Source: Deltaproteobacteria bacterium
Lineage (GTDB): Bacteria; Myxococcota_A; UBA796; SXON01
Reading direction: 5' to 3'
Assembly: GCA_947445035.1 (NCBI GenBank)
Contig: CANFCK010000020.1
Span: 1-64,000, forward strand
DNA: 64,000 nucleotides
The notes beneath the pieces are model-generated. The model saw only the letters and a list, made by a program, of their open reading frames with translations, was not told the origin of the DNA and did not search any database. This document shows, one piece after another, positions 1 to 6,500 of this stretch (the stretch's first letter is position 1; the number at the start of each line of letters is the position of its first letter). Both the position numbers and the translations under genes were made by a program.

Positions 1-129
1 CGACTCCACGGCATCGACCCCTGGGGATACCTCAATACCGTGCTCGGTGTCATCAACGATCACCCCGTGAATCGCGTCGCCGATCTCACTCCGCTTCGGC
101 TCGCAAGGACCCCGGCCGCAGCGCTGTAG
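1..129 (+). CDS. IS66-family transposase, C-terminal end (cut by left edge)
   Basis: The window opens in frame 1 of a gene whose last 42 residues are visible, ending at a TAG at 127-129. The stretch LHGIDPWGYLNTVLGVI followed by NDHPVNRVADLTP matches the conserved C-terminal end of IS66-type transposases (pattern DP..YL..vL..i..HP..ri..L.P). These DDE transposases move insertion sequences and act with two small accessory ORFs, which would lie left of the window. The final residues (LRLARTPAAAL) drift from the usual tryptophan-containing ending. No clear IS66 terminal inverted repeat is visible in the 50 bases after the stop, so the copy may be old or its end displaced. Family assignment rests on a short segment. 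Confidence 0.7.
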   Translation, partial: RLHGIDPWGYLNTVLGVINDHPVNRVADLTPLRLARTPAAAL

Positions 130-177
130 GGGATCGCCGGGGGGATACCGGCTGCCGATGCTGGTCCGTGCGGGGTC

Positions 178-432
178 GTGGCGTCGTTGCCCGTGGCCGG
201 TGTAGTCGCGGTGTCCCTCCCGGCCTCCGTGGGGCGGTTGGTCGTGCGGGCCTACCCCGTGGGCGGGGACGCCTACTTGTCGCTCACCGATGGGGCTGGT
301 GGGTCCGATGCTGTACGGATGCCCTTGCCGGCTGGGGTGTGGACCACGCTCCCCAAGGGCACGGGGAAGCTGCTGTGGATGGGTGGGTCGGCATCGTCGG
401 TCGTAGTGGTGACGGAGCCGTTGAGGGCTTGA
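178..432 (+). CDS. Small hypothetical protein (84 aa)
   Basis: A GTG-started frame of 84 codons with strong GC bias at third positions, which favours real coding. The product is rich in Val, Gly and Ala with alternating hydrophobic residues and no signal peptide or cysteine. It looks like a small all-beta domain (VSLPASVGRLVVRAY, then a tryptophan-containing VWTTLP segment). I do not recognise a family. It lies 48 bp after the IS66 fragment and its stop is 2 bp from the stop of the convergent TagO-like gene, so the two genes meet tail to tail. It could be a cargo gene of the element on the left or a defence-associated small protein; neither is shown by the sequence. Confidence 0.4.
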   Translation: MASLPVAGVVAVSLPASVGRLVVRAYPVGGDAYLSLTDGAGGSDAVRMPLPAGVWTTLPKGTGKLLWMGGSASSVVVVTEPLRA

Positions 433-434
433 GG

Positions 435-1121
435 TTACTTGAGCTTGCAGGCTTCCTTGAGCGGCGCTGCCTTTTCATCCCAGCCCGACACGTTGAAGTG
501 AAGGGTAGCGGGAGCCGACGAGAACGGCGTGAACTGGTAGAGCATCGTGGTCTGCCCGCTGAACCCAGCTACCAGGGTCTTCGGCTTGTTGATGAACAGC
601 GCCTCGTGGTCCGTGCTCTCGCTGGCGGACAACGAGATGGGCTTGCCCTCTCCGAACTTGACCTTCACGGTCACGCCGTCGTAGGCATCATCAGCCTGGG
701 CATCGTTGTTGATGTAGGCTTCCAGTTTGCCCCCCTTGCACCGGATGTACATCGTGGGGCGCTTCCTGTCCCTCGTGTGATAGATGTAGGTGTCGGTGGC
801 CTCAACGGCGACGATGACCACGCGGGAGCCCTCCATCTCGTCAGTCTTGTCCGTTACCTGCCACGTTTGATTCTTCTTGGCGATGTCGATGGTGGCAACG
901 GCGCTCGTGGCGTCGATGTTGGTCGGGTCCTTCTCCAGCACCTTCATCAAGGTGGCCCGTGCGGCGTCCATGTCGTCGTTCTGTAGTTGAAGCGAGGCGA
1001 GCCGCAACTGGCTCTCCATGATGGCCTTGTCACCGTCCGCCAGCACCTCGGCCGTGGTCTTGGAGGGCTTGCCGTCGGGGCCGGTTGACGCGCCGCAGGC
1101 GAGGCGGAGAGCGAATAGCAT
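435..1121 (-). CDS. TagO/VasI-like lipoprotein
   Basis: A 228-residue protein when started at the ATG at 1121. It opens MLFALRLACGAS, which reads as a very short lipoprotein signal with the lipid-accepting Cys at residue 9. Residues about 20-75 form a helical TPR-like pair (ATLMKVLEKDPTNIDATSAV). The rest follows the pattern of the type VI secretion-associated TagO/VasI family: W.v..k.d.m..s..V, then a TMYIRCKGGKLEAYI core, a region of charged beta strands, a QTTMLYQFTPF strand and a closing NVSGW...LKEAC. VasI-like domains also occur outside T6SS loci and no other T6SS gene is in the window, so a secretion role is not supported here. An ATG 18 codons upstream is possible but would bury the lipobox. 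Confidence 0.6.
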   Translation of the reverse strand: MLFALRLACGASTGPDGKPSKTTAEVLADGDKAIMESQLRLASLQLQNDDMDAARATLMKVLEKDPTNIDATSAVATIDIAKKNQTWQVTDKTDEMEGSRVVIVAVEATDTYIYHTRDRKRPTMYIRCKGGKLEAYINNDAQADDAYDGVTVKVKFGEGKPISLSASESTDHEALFINKPKTLVAGFSGQTTMLYQFTPFSSAPATLHFNVSGWDEKAAPLKEACKLK

Positions 1122-1245
1122 GGTGGTCCCGTGGGTAGAGGTGGCTTTTGCCGTGTACCACGTAGGGGCGCGCACGCCGAATCCGGCCCTACGGGGGTCG
1201 TGGGCGGGTCTGGGCGCACCCGGTAGGGGTGCGGGTGCTGGGGCA

Positions 1246-1266
1246 GGCGTCTACGCCCGTAGCGCC
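1246..1266 (-). terminator. Hairpin right after the HsdR-N-like gene
   Basis: GGCG-t-CTACG-cc-CGTAGCGCC forms a 9-bp stem with a single bulge and a 2-nt loop. It abuts the stop codon of the minus-strand gene at 1267. There is no T tract. Read as a candidate terminator or 3' stabilising hairpin; a similar hairpin sits after the methylase gene. Confidence 0.4.
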
Positions 1267-2367
1267 CTATTTCGTGGCGTAGTACCCAGCGGTCAACTTC
1301 AAGCGGTCGGCGTACTTCAAGATGTCCTGAAGTTCGGTGAGGGTCACCCGCTCCTCCTTCTTCTCCGCGTCCATCAGCCCAAGCTGCTTCTTGGCCGTCC
1401 CAAGGTAGAGGCGACAGAGCGGCTTGCGGTTGTTGTCGTCGAGCAACACCGAGCAGAAGCTCTGCTGGTCCCGCATAACGACGCGCTTCGGGTCCACGGC
1501 TTCCCGCAGGATGGCCTTGACGATGTAGAAGGCTTCCCGCTCCTCCTCGGTCGTGATGATCTTGGCCTCGTCGGCTGCCGCCTCAGGGGTCGTGGCCACG
1601 GGGGCGGCGACCGCTGCCGGTGCAGCCGACCGCGAGGCTTCCACCGTGGGGGAGTCGGGTCCAAGGGCCGACTTCAACCGCTCGTTGATGCGCTCGTTGA
1701 CAAACTGGTTGAGGGCGCGCTTCGTGATGTCGGTGAACTGGGTGATGACCTTCTGGGTCTTCTGCCCGCTGTACACCCGGCCGGTGAAGAACCGCACGAT
1801 CTCGTCGGACGGGGCCTCCATCTGTTCCGAGAGCAGCCGTTTGATCTCCTTCGTGTACTTCAACTCGACGGCGGCGCTCAACACGTCGTCCACGTTGAAG
1901 CCCGCCTTGGTGAACCGCTTGACCTCCTCCACCGTGGGCGCGTGCATCTCCAGGAGGTTGAACTCCAAGAACGGCTTGGCGTCCATCTTGTTCGGCTCCT
2001 CCAGGTCGGTGAAGAACCGGTAGAGCGTGCCGTTCGTCAGGACGCCGATGCGGGCGCTGGTGACGTGGTAGTAGCGGAAAAGCTGACTGGCGTGCTCGTT
2101 ATCGAGGTTGGTCCCGACCATCTTGCACTCGAACAGCATGATGGGCTTGCCGTTCCGCATGATGGCGTAGTCGATCTTCTCACCCTTCTTGATGCCCACA
2201 TCCGCGATAAACTCCGGTACTACCTCGGTTGGGTCGAAGGGGTCGTAGCCCAACGCCCGGATGAAGGGCATCACCATCGAGTGCTTCGTGGCCTCCTCGG
2301 TCTTGCACAGCAAGGTGAGCTGGGGGAGGCGGGAGGAGAGGATTCGGAGCTGGTCTACAAGGTCCAT
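1267..2367 (-). CDS. HsdR N-terminal-type nuclease-fold protein
   Basis: A 366-residue soluble protein related to the N-terminal domain of type I restriction HsdR subunits and to stand-alone proteins of that group. A PD-(D/E)XK fold is readable: an early acidic helix (TEEATKHSMVMPFIRALGY, residues 23-41), Glu52 in PEF, Asp66 in KIDYAI, and Glu80-x-Lys82 in LFECK. The segment HASQLFRYYHVTSARIGVLTNG is also typical. Unlike HsdR there is no helicase motor. After an Ala/Pro linker (about 235-265) a second domain of about 100 residues remains that I do not recognise. No HsdM or HsdS is nearby. It sits between a TagO-like gene and a PvuII-type methylase gene, all on the minus strand. A role in DNA cleavage or defence is likely but unproven. 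Confidence 0.75.
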   Translation of the reverse strand: MDLVDQLRILSSRLPQLTLLCKTEEATKHSMVMPFIRALGYDPFDPTEVVPEFIADVGIKKGEKIDYAIMRNGKPIMLFECKMVGTNLDNEHASQLFRYYHVTSARIGVLTNGTLYRFFTDLEEPNKMDAKPFLEFNLLEMHAPTVEEVKRFTKAGFNVDDVLSAAVELKYTKEIKRLLSEQMEAPSDEIVRFFTGRVYSGQKTQKVITQFTDITKRALNQFVNERINERLKSALGPDSPTVEASRSAAPAAVAAPVATTPEAAADEAKIITTEEEREAFYIVKAILREAVDPKRVVMRDQQSFCSVLLDDNNRKPLCRLYLGTAKKQLGLMDAEKKEERVTLTELQDILKYADRLKLTAGYYATK

Positions 2368-2477
2368 CGTGCGGCTTCCGGGGTAGGCGTCGCGTCTTGT
2401 ATCCGGGCTGCCGCTGCACGCCTACGTCGTGCCCCTTGACGGGTCTTCGGGGCTCGGGAGCAGGCGCGGGTGCTGGG

Positions 2478-2493
2478 GCGCCCGTAGGGGCGC
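2478..2493 (-). terminator. Hairpin downstream of the methylase gene
   Basis: GCGCCC-gtag-GGGCGC, a perfect 6-bp GC stem with a 4-nt loop, lies 8 nt beyond the methylase stop (2502-2504). No T run follows. Candidate terminator for the minus-strand methylase transcript. Confidence 0.4.
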
Positions 2494-2501
2494 GGACGGG
2501 G

Positions 2502-3569
2502 CTACTTCGCGCCCACGAACAACCCGCCTTGCTGGGGAACGGGCTTGTAGGTCTCGGACAGGTCTTCAACTTGCCCGCCTTCCATCCGTGTGAAAGCTGC
2601 TTGAACCGATGGAAGTGGTAGGCCATCCATGAACCGAAGCGCCGACAGGGCCGCGTAGTCCCGCAGAAGTTCCATCCCGACCCACTTCCTGCCGAGGTCT
2701 TCGGCAACCTTGCCGGTCGTGTTTGAGCCGGAGAAGATGTCTACCACCGTATCGCCGGGTTCAGTCAGGAAGTTGATGAAGAACCCAGGCAGGTCCGAAG
2801 GGAAACGTGCAGGATGGCTGTCCTTACCCATCGCCTTGCAGGTCCGCAGGTAGTGTGAGTTCGAGTCGGTGTTGGGGTAGGTGAGCAGGTTCGGCGGGAT
2901 GGCTCCCCCGTTGTCCGTGCCAAACCCCTTGGAGATGTCGTGGCCGGAGGGGCGGTCCTTCGGCTTGTAGAAAGCGTCGGGGTCCTTGATGAGCTTCTTC
3001 ATGCGGTCGGAGTACGGTGCAAGGACACGCCGAACGTCGGCTTTCGGCCAATCGGTCTTGCTGAACCACCAGACGGTGTTCACGGAATCCTTGACCCGGA
3101 TTTTCCGCTTGTTGACCCACTCGATAGGGGATGGCAGCTTCGCTGGGTTGTGCCAGTAGAACTCCTCGGCCAGCCGGTAGCCCACCTCGTCGCACATCCG
3201 TAGGAGCACGCGCCACTGGTACAGTGACCGGATGGGCTTCCCGCGCTGGTAGGCCCCGCCGAGGTCCATCACGAACGACCCCGTCTCCTTCAACGCGGGG
3301 AGCGCCGCCCTCCCGAACGCCAGGAGCCAGTCCACGTAGTCTTCCTGGCTCTCGTTCCCGTACGTCTTCTCGCGAAGCAGCGCGAACGGAGGCGAGGTGA
3401 CGATGAGGTCCACCGACTCCGGGGGGAGCTTAGCCAGAAGTTCGCGGCTGTCGCCACAAAGCTGGACGCCGTTCTTCGTACGATAGACCTGGTTGCCGAG
3501 GAGGCTGGCTGGGATCACGGGATTCTCCGGATGGCCCACTATCAAGGCGTGCCCATCTCCGCTATTCAT
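2502..3569 (-). CDS. pvuIIM: PvuII-type DNA (cytosine-N4) methyltransferase
   Basis: Modification enzyme of a PvuII-type (CAGCTG) restriction system, expected to methylate N4 of the inner cytosine. Started at the ATG at 3569 it has 355 residues, against 336 for M.PvuII. The motif order is that of the beta class: catalytic TSPPF (motif IV) at residues 58-62, then a long central target-recognition region, then the AdoMet-binding VVDIFSGSNTTG (motif I) near residue 277. The segments LPSPIEWVNKRKIRVKD, VLAPYSDRMKKLI, NGGAIPPNLL and HPARFP are, from memory, nearly the M.PvuII sequence. The reading frame stays open a further 179 codons upstream, but that part is antisense to the controller and endonuclease genes and unlike any methylase. 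It is divergent from the controller gene with 44 bp between start codons. Confidence 0.93.
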   Translation of the reverse strand: MNSGDGHALIVGHPENPVIPASLLGNQVYRTKNGVQLCGDSRELLAKLPPESVDLIVTSPPFALLREKTYGNESQEDYVDWLLAFGRAALPALKETGSFVMDLGGAYQRGKPIRSLYQWRVLLRMCDEVGYRLAEEFYWHNPAKLPSPIEWVNKRKIRVKDSVNTVWWFSKTDWPKADVRRVLAPYSDRMKKLIKDPDAFYKPKDRPSGHDISKGFGTDNGGAIPPNLLTYPNTDSNSHYLRTCKAMGKDSHPARFPSDLPGFFINFLTEPGDTVVDIFSGSNTTGKVAEDLGRKWVGMELLRDYAALSALRFMDGLPLPSVQAAFTRMEGGQVEDLSETYKPVPQQGGLFVGAK

Positions 3570-3613
3570 ATGCTGTAGACGAGCCTCGGTCGCCGGGAAA
3601 CGCTGCTGGGCTG
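3570..3613. promoter_or_regulatory. Divergent control region of the PvuII-type R-M system
   Basis: These 44 bp separate the methylase start from the controller start. In PvuII itself the controller protein binds C-boxes here to time endonuclease expression. No clean GACTnnnAGTC box is visible. The only symmetric element is CGAGcCTCG at 3580-3588, framed by GAC (3578-3580) and GTC (3589-3591). It is offered as a candidate operator on position and partial symmetry only. Confidence 0.3.
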
Positions 3614-3853
3614 ATGCCCTTCCAGCCGGACACCCCTTCCCGCGTCGTCTTCGGAGAAAACCTCCGGCGGGCCCGCGTTGCGAAGGGGTTGTCCCAGGAG
3701 AGCTTGGGGGAACAGGCTGGCGTGCATCGCACCTTCGTCGGTGCGGTTGAGCGGGCCGAGAACAACGTGTCCATCGACACGATGGAGAAGCTGGCGGCTG
3801 CCGTGGGGCTCTCCATCGCAGCGTTGCTGGACCCGCAAGGGCTACCTGAATGA
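3614..3853 (+). CDS. pvuIIC: R-M controller (C) protein, XRE-family HTH
   Basis: A 79-residue helix-turn-helix protein; C.PvuII has 84. Residues about 12-66 form the XRE fold: [20 protein letters not shown], then [20 protein letters not shown], then a [18 protein letters not shown] tail. Controller proteins dimerise at operators in front of their own gene. They activate the C and R genes and delay endonuclease build-up until the host DNA is methylated. Its stop codon overlaps the endonuclease start (ATGA at 3850-3853), the arrangement known for pvuIIC/pvuIIR, so the two are translationally coupled. It diverges from the methylase gene. Confidence 0.9.
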   Translation: MPFQPDTPSRVVFGENLRRARVAKGLSQESLGEQAGVHRTFVGAVERAENNVSIDTMEKLAAAVGLSIAALLDPQGLPE

Positions 3854-4419
3854 AGGTGGTCACGCCCCACTCCGACGCCGAGGAGATGGTGCGGTTGTTC
3901 CCGTACATCCTCGAATACCAACGTCTTGCGGAGAAGCACGGCATCAACGACATCTTCCAGGACAACGGTGGCAAGCTCCTCCAGATGCTCTTGCTCACCG
4001 GGCTCAAGGCGCTGGGCACGCGGGAGGGCAACGACGCGAAGGACGAGCATGGCAACGAGTACGAGTTGAAGTCGGTCAATAGCGCCCTGACCGGGAGCTT
4101 TTCCACGCACCATCACCTCAACCCGGTCATCATCGCGAAGTACCGCAAGGTCGAATGGTTCTTCGCGGTCTACCGGGGGATTGAGCTACTGGCCATCTAC
4201 CACCTGGAGCAAGCCAAGCTCGAACCTCTATTCTCCAAGTGGGAACAGAAGTGGCATAACGACGGCGGCAAGGACATCAACAACCCGAAGATCCCCGTCA
4301 AGTTCGTGGAGCAGAACGGGACCAAGGTTTGGCCCCCAGGGGCGTTGCCGGTGGCGGCCCAGGAAGCGTTACCGATGGTGTTGGCCGAGGCGGTCCTCAA
4401 GGGGCCGGAGAAGCCCTGA
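3850..4419 (+). CDS. pvuIIR: PvuII-type restriction endonuclease
   Basis: A 189-residue homologue of R.PvuII (157 aa), the homodimeric type IIP enzyme that cuts CAG^CTG to blunt ends. The catalytic set is intact: Asp62 in EGNDA and Glu72-x-Lys74 in EYELKS, with the same spacing as D58/E68/K70 of PvuII. The DNA-contacting STHHH track is at residues 85-89. [26 protein letters not shown] and [10 protein letters not shown] are, from memory, almost unchanged from PvuII. The N-terminus is 4 residues longer. The C-terminus carries about 28 extra residues ([17 protein letters not shown]...) not found in PvuII, whose effect is unknown. It overlaps the controller gene by 4 bp and depends on it for regulated expression. 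Confidence 0.95.
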   Translation: MKVVTPHSDAEEMVRLFPYILEYQRLAEKHGINDIFQDNGGKLLQMLLLTGLKALGTREGNDAKDEHGNEYELKSVNSALTGSFSTHHHLNPVIIAKYRKVEWFFAVYRGIELLAIYHLEQAKLEPLFSKWEQKWHNDGGKDINNPKIPVKFVEQNGTKVWPPGALPVAAQEALPMVLAEAVLKGPEKP

Positions 4420-4436
4420 GGGCCAAGACCGGTGAC

Positions 4437-4463
4437 CAGCCCCACCTTCCTGGTCCAGCCGTT
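4437..4463 (+). repeat. 27 bp direct repeat, copy 1 (left of abi gene)
   Basis: It starts with CAGCCCCACCTTC and ends with TCCAGCCGTT. It begins 18 nt after the endonuclease stop. The second copy at 5430-5456 differs at 2 of 27 positions. Confidence 0.75.
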
Positions 4464-4540
4464 CTCCCGCCGGTAGTGCCCCGTCGGCGGTCTTCGGGCG
4501 TGCGGGCGAGGCGGAGGTGCTGGGGCGGCTTGACGACCCC

Positions 4541-4567
4541 TTGACGGGTCCACGGCCGGTGTCTAAA
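4541..4567 (+). promoter_or_regulatory. Candidate sigma70-like promoter for the abi gene
   Basis: TTGACG at 4541-4546 and TCTAAA at 4562-4567 resemble -35 and -10 hexamers, although the 15-bp spacer is short. The position, about 30 bp before the GTG at 4598, supports that start over the GTG at 4517. The -35 part lies inside a 14-nt motif that also occurs at 2432-2445. Confidence 0.3.
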
Positions 4568-4597
4568 GGGGCGCACCGCAAGCCGGGGTTGAGCGTC

Positions 4598-5425
4598 GTG
4601 AAGGTCCCGAATCCAGTATTGGCCGTGGTCGCGGACATCCTGTCCACGCGGTACAGCCACGCCCAGCTCGACCTTTTGTTCGCCGAGAAGGGCGCTCCTG
4701 GTGACCCGCCGCAGGGCAGCAAGCCGGTGAAGTGCCAGCTTTGGCTGAACACTATCAACAAGGGATGCACCGACCCGCTTACCGTCGTCGGTGGCCTCAT
4801 CGAGAACATGATGGAGGAAGTGCCAGCGTCCAGCTTCTACGGTGGCAACAACGACGAGCACATCAAGCAGCGCAATAGCCGTATTGAGGCTGCTTTATCG
4901 AGGCACGGCCTGCGATACAGCAACGGCGGCCACCTCTACCCCGTCTCCGGGCTGGCCCCGTCGCGCACGCTGGACATGATCCTACGGTCGCGAGACCTCA
5001 CGGCCCTCACAGCGGAGTTCAACCGGGCCGAGAGCACGCTGGCCACCGACCCCGCTGCGGCGATGTTGGCGGCCTGCGCCATCCTCGAAGCGTTTTGCAA
5101 GGTGTACATCGAGGACAACCCCGGTCTGGAGATGCCGGGCGTTGCGACCCTCAAGCCGCTCTGGGCCGTGGTCCAGAAGCATCTTGGCCTTGACCCAGCC
5201 GCGCTGGTGGACGATGACCTCAAGCGCATCCTCGGAGGGCTGGCTTCGGTCGTGGATGGTCTCGGGGCAGCCCGGACGCACGCCAGCTCGGCGCATGGGC
5301 GCGGCAGGAACGCCTACAAGGTGGAGGTACGGCACGCACGCCTTTCGGTAAACGCGGCGCACACGCTCGCCGTCTTCCTGTTGGAGACGTGGGATGCCCG
5401 CAAGGCGGCGAAGGCTACGTCGTAG
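4598..5425 (+). CDS. Abortive infection family protein (Abi_C domain)
   Basis: A protein of about 275 residues whose last 80 residues match the abortive-infection C-terminal domain. Key pieces are DDDLKRILGGLASVVDGLG, a THASSAHGRG loop and an R.A.L.VN.A.TLA.FLLET helix. Proteins with this domain are linked to phage defence by host shutdown; the molecular target is not known from the sequence. The middle part (FNRAESTLATDPAAAMLAAC...) is helical. The N-terminal third has no family I recognise. I chose the GTG at 4598, with a purine-rich GGGG about 9 nt upstream. A GTG at 4517 would add 27 unlikely residues and cover the candidate promoter. The gene sits between two copies of a 27 bp repeat directly after the PvuII-type endonuclease gene. 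Confidence 0.8.
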   Translation: MKVPNPVLAVVADILSTRYSHAQLDLLFAEKGAPGDPPQGSKPVKCQLWLNTINKGCTDPLTVVGGLIENMMEEVPASSFYGGNNDEHIKQRNSRIEAALSRHGLRYSNGGHLYPVSGLAPSRTLDMILRSRDLTALTAEFNRAESTLATDPAAAMLAACAILEAFCKVYIEDNPGLEMPGVATLKPLWAVVQKHLGLDPAALVDDDLKRILGGLASVVDGLGAARTHASSAHGRGRNAYKVEVRHARLSVNAAHTLAVFLLETWDARKAAKATS

Positions 5426-5429
5426 TCAA

Positions 5430-5456
5430 CAGCCCCACCTTCTTGCTCCAGCCGTT
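5430..5456 (+). repeat. 27 bp direct repeat, copy 2 (right of abi gene)
   Basis: It is 25/27 identical to 4437-4463 and begins 4 nt after the abi stop codon, so the pair brackets the abi gene about 990 bp apart. Confidence 0.75.
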
Positions 5457-5619
5457 GGGCGGCGCCCTCAACTTCGGCTGCTTGACCCCGGCGATGTTGA
5501 GCACGGCTTCGTATACCCGAAGGGGGCCCCACGGCCCGCCGTGGGGTTCATGGGGACCATGGAGCATCGACCTGACGAAGCCGGGACATTGTCCAGCCCA
5601 GAGTCCGCGCCAGAGGCAG

Positions 5620-6246
5620 TCAGCCCGCGGTGCGCAGGTCCGTGAACGAGGTGTGACGGGGCAGTCCTTCGGCCGCGGCGCTGGCCCAATCCGGGAGCGC
5701 TCCGTACACCTTGCGGAGCTGGCCGTCCTGGGTGCGGGCGCACAGTCGCGCCTCGACGCCGTCGATCGAGTTGTCGAAGACGTACACGCGGTGGGCTATG
5801 TCAATCGCCAGAGGGAGGTTGGCCAACGACCGCTCGTACCGCTTCACGATCTTCTCGATAGGTACCGTGTGGCCGCCGCGGATGACCCGATCCGCGACAC
5901 GTGAGGCGTTGATCCGCGGGTCACTTGTCCCGATGAAGAACACGCGAACGAAGTAGCCGGCCTGCCGCGCGCGGTGGATGAACTCGACCTTGTCGGGCGC
6001 CGAGAAGACGGTCTCGAACGCGATCCCGGCTTGCAACACAAGGAGCTCCTCCCGCCGGGCCTCCGCCCATCGCGCCGCGTGGAGCACCGCCTCCGGGGAG
6101 TTCCAGTCACCGAAGCGATCGCGCGCGATGTCGTCGGGGTTGAGGTACTCGACGCCCTCGCTCCAGTGGTCCGCTCGAAGCCGCGTTGTGACGGTCGTCT
6201 TCCCCGCGCCGTTCGGCCCCGCGATGACGAGCAGCGCCGGGTTCAC
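5620..6246 (-). CDS. Zeta-toxin-like P-loop kinase
   Basis: A 208-residue P-loop kinase of the zeta toxin / AAA_33 group. The Walker A motif GPNGAGKT is at residues 10-17. YLNPDDIARDRFG follows in the place where zeta toxins bind substrate, then FETVFSAPDKVEFIHRARQAGY and the lid-like arginine segment SRVADRVIRGGHTVP. Zeta toxins phosphorylate UDP-N-acetylglucosamine and so block cell-wall synthesis; chromosomal relatives can differ in substrate. It begins with GTG at 6246 and overlaps the stop of the upstream small gene (GTGA), a toxin-antitoxin-like layout with the antitoxin first. It lies next to the Abi/R-M island, facing it. Confidence 0.8.
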   Translation of the reverse strand: MNPALLVIAGPNGAGKTTVTTRLRADHWSEGVEYLNPDDIARDRFGDWNSPEAVLHAARWAEARREELLVLQAGIAFETVFSAPDKVEFIHRARQAGYFVRVFFIGTSDPRINASRVADRVIRGGHTVPIEKIVKRYERSLANLPLAIDIAHRVYVFDNSIDGVEARLCARTQDGQLRKVYGALPDWASAAAEGLPRHTSFTDLRTAG

Positions 6247-6443
6247 GAGCCGGCGTTCGCTCGCCGGTTGGCGGCGAAGCGCTTCCGCGCCTCGATCTGA
6301 AGACGCTCGATCCGCACCCGCATCGCACGGAGACTCTCTTCCCGTGCACCGCTGAGCCCCGCGAAGGCGTCGTGCATCAAGCGGCTCAGGTCGTCGTCGG
6401 ACGGCTCGTAGGCGGGGTCTGCGAGGTTGACGCGGGCGATCAT
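6243..6443 (-). CDS. Small helical protein, probable antitoxin partner
   Basis: A 66-residue protein started at the ATG at 6443, which has AAGG 2-6 nt upstream. A longer frame from 6479 lacks a good start signal. The product is acidic at first (LADPAYEPSDDDLSRLMHDAF) and ends in a basic helix (RIERLQIEARKRFAANRRAN). It overlaps the zeta-like kinase by 4 bp and precedes it. Small helical proteins in this position neutralise zeta-type kinases in other systems. No sequence family is recognised, so the antitoxin role rests on position and size. Confidence 0.65.
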   Translation of the reverse strand: MIARVNLADPAYEPSDDDLSRLMHDAFAGLSGAREESLRAMRVRIERLQIEARKRFAANRRANAGS

Positions 6444-6500
6444 GCCTTGATCATAGCGCCGCGAACGGCGACCGGCCATGAGGGGAGGCCGGTCGTAGTG

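Noticed and set aside
1122..1175. Upstream extension of the TagO-like gene to an ATG at 1175
   Set aside because: It would place 18 polar residues before the hydrophobic segment and lipobox; the ATG at 1121 fits the lipoprotein pattern seen elsewhere here.
3570..4106. Extension of the methylase frame by 179 codons
   Set aside because: It is antisense to the controller and endonuclease genes; M.PvuII similarity begins at the ATG at 3569.
435..5425. Possible integron cassette array
   Set aside because: Gaps share motifs and hairpins, but no clear attC core (GTTRRRY/RYYYAAC) is visible, genes lie on both strands and no integrase is present.
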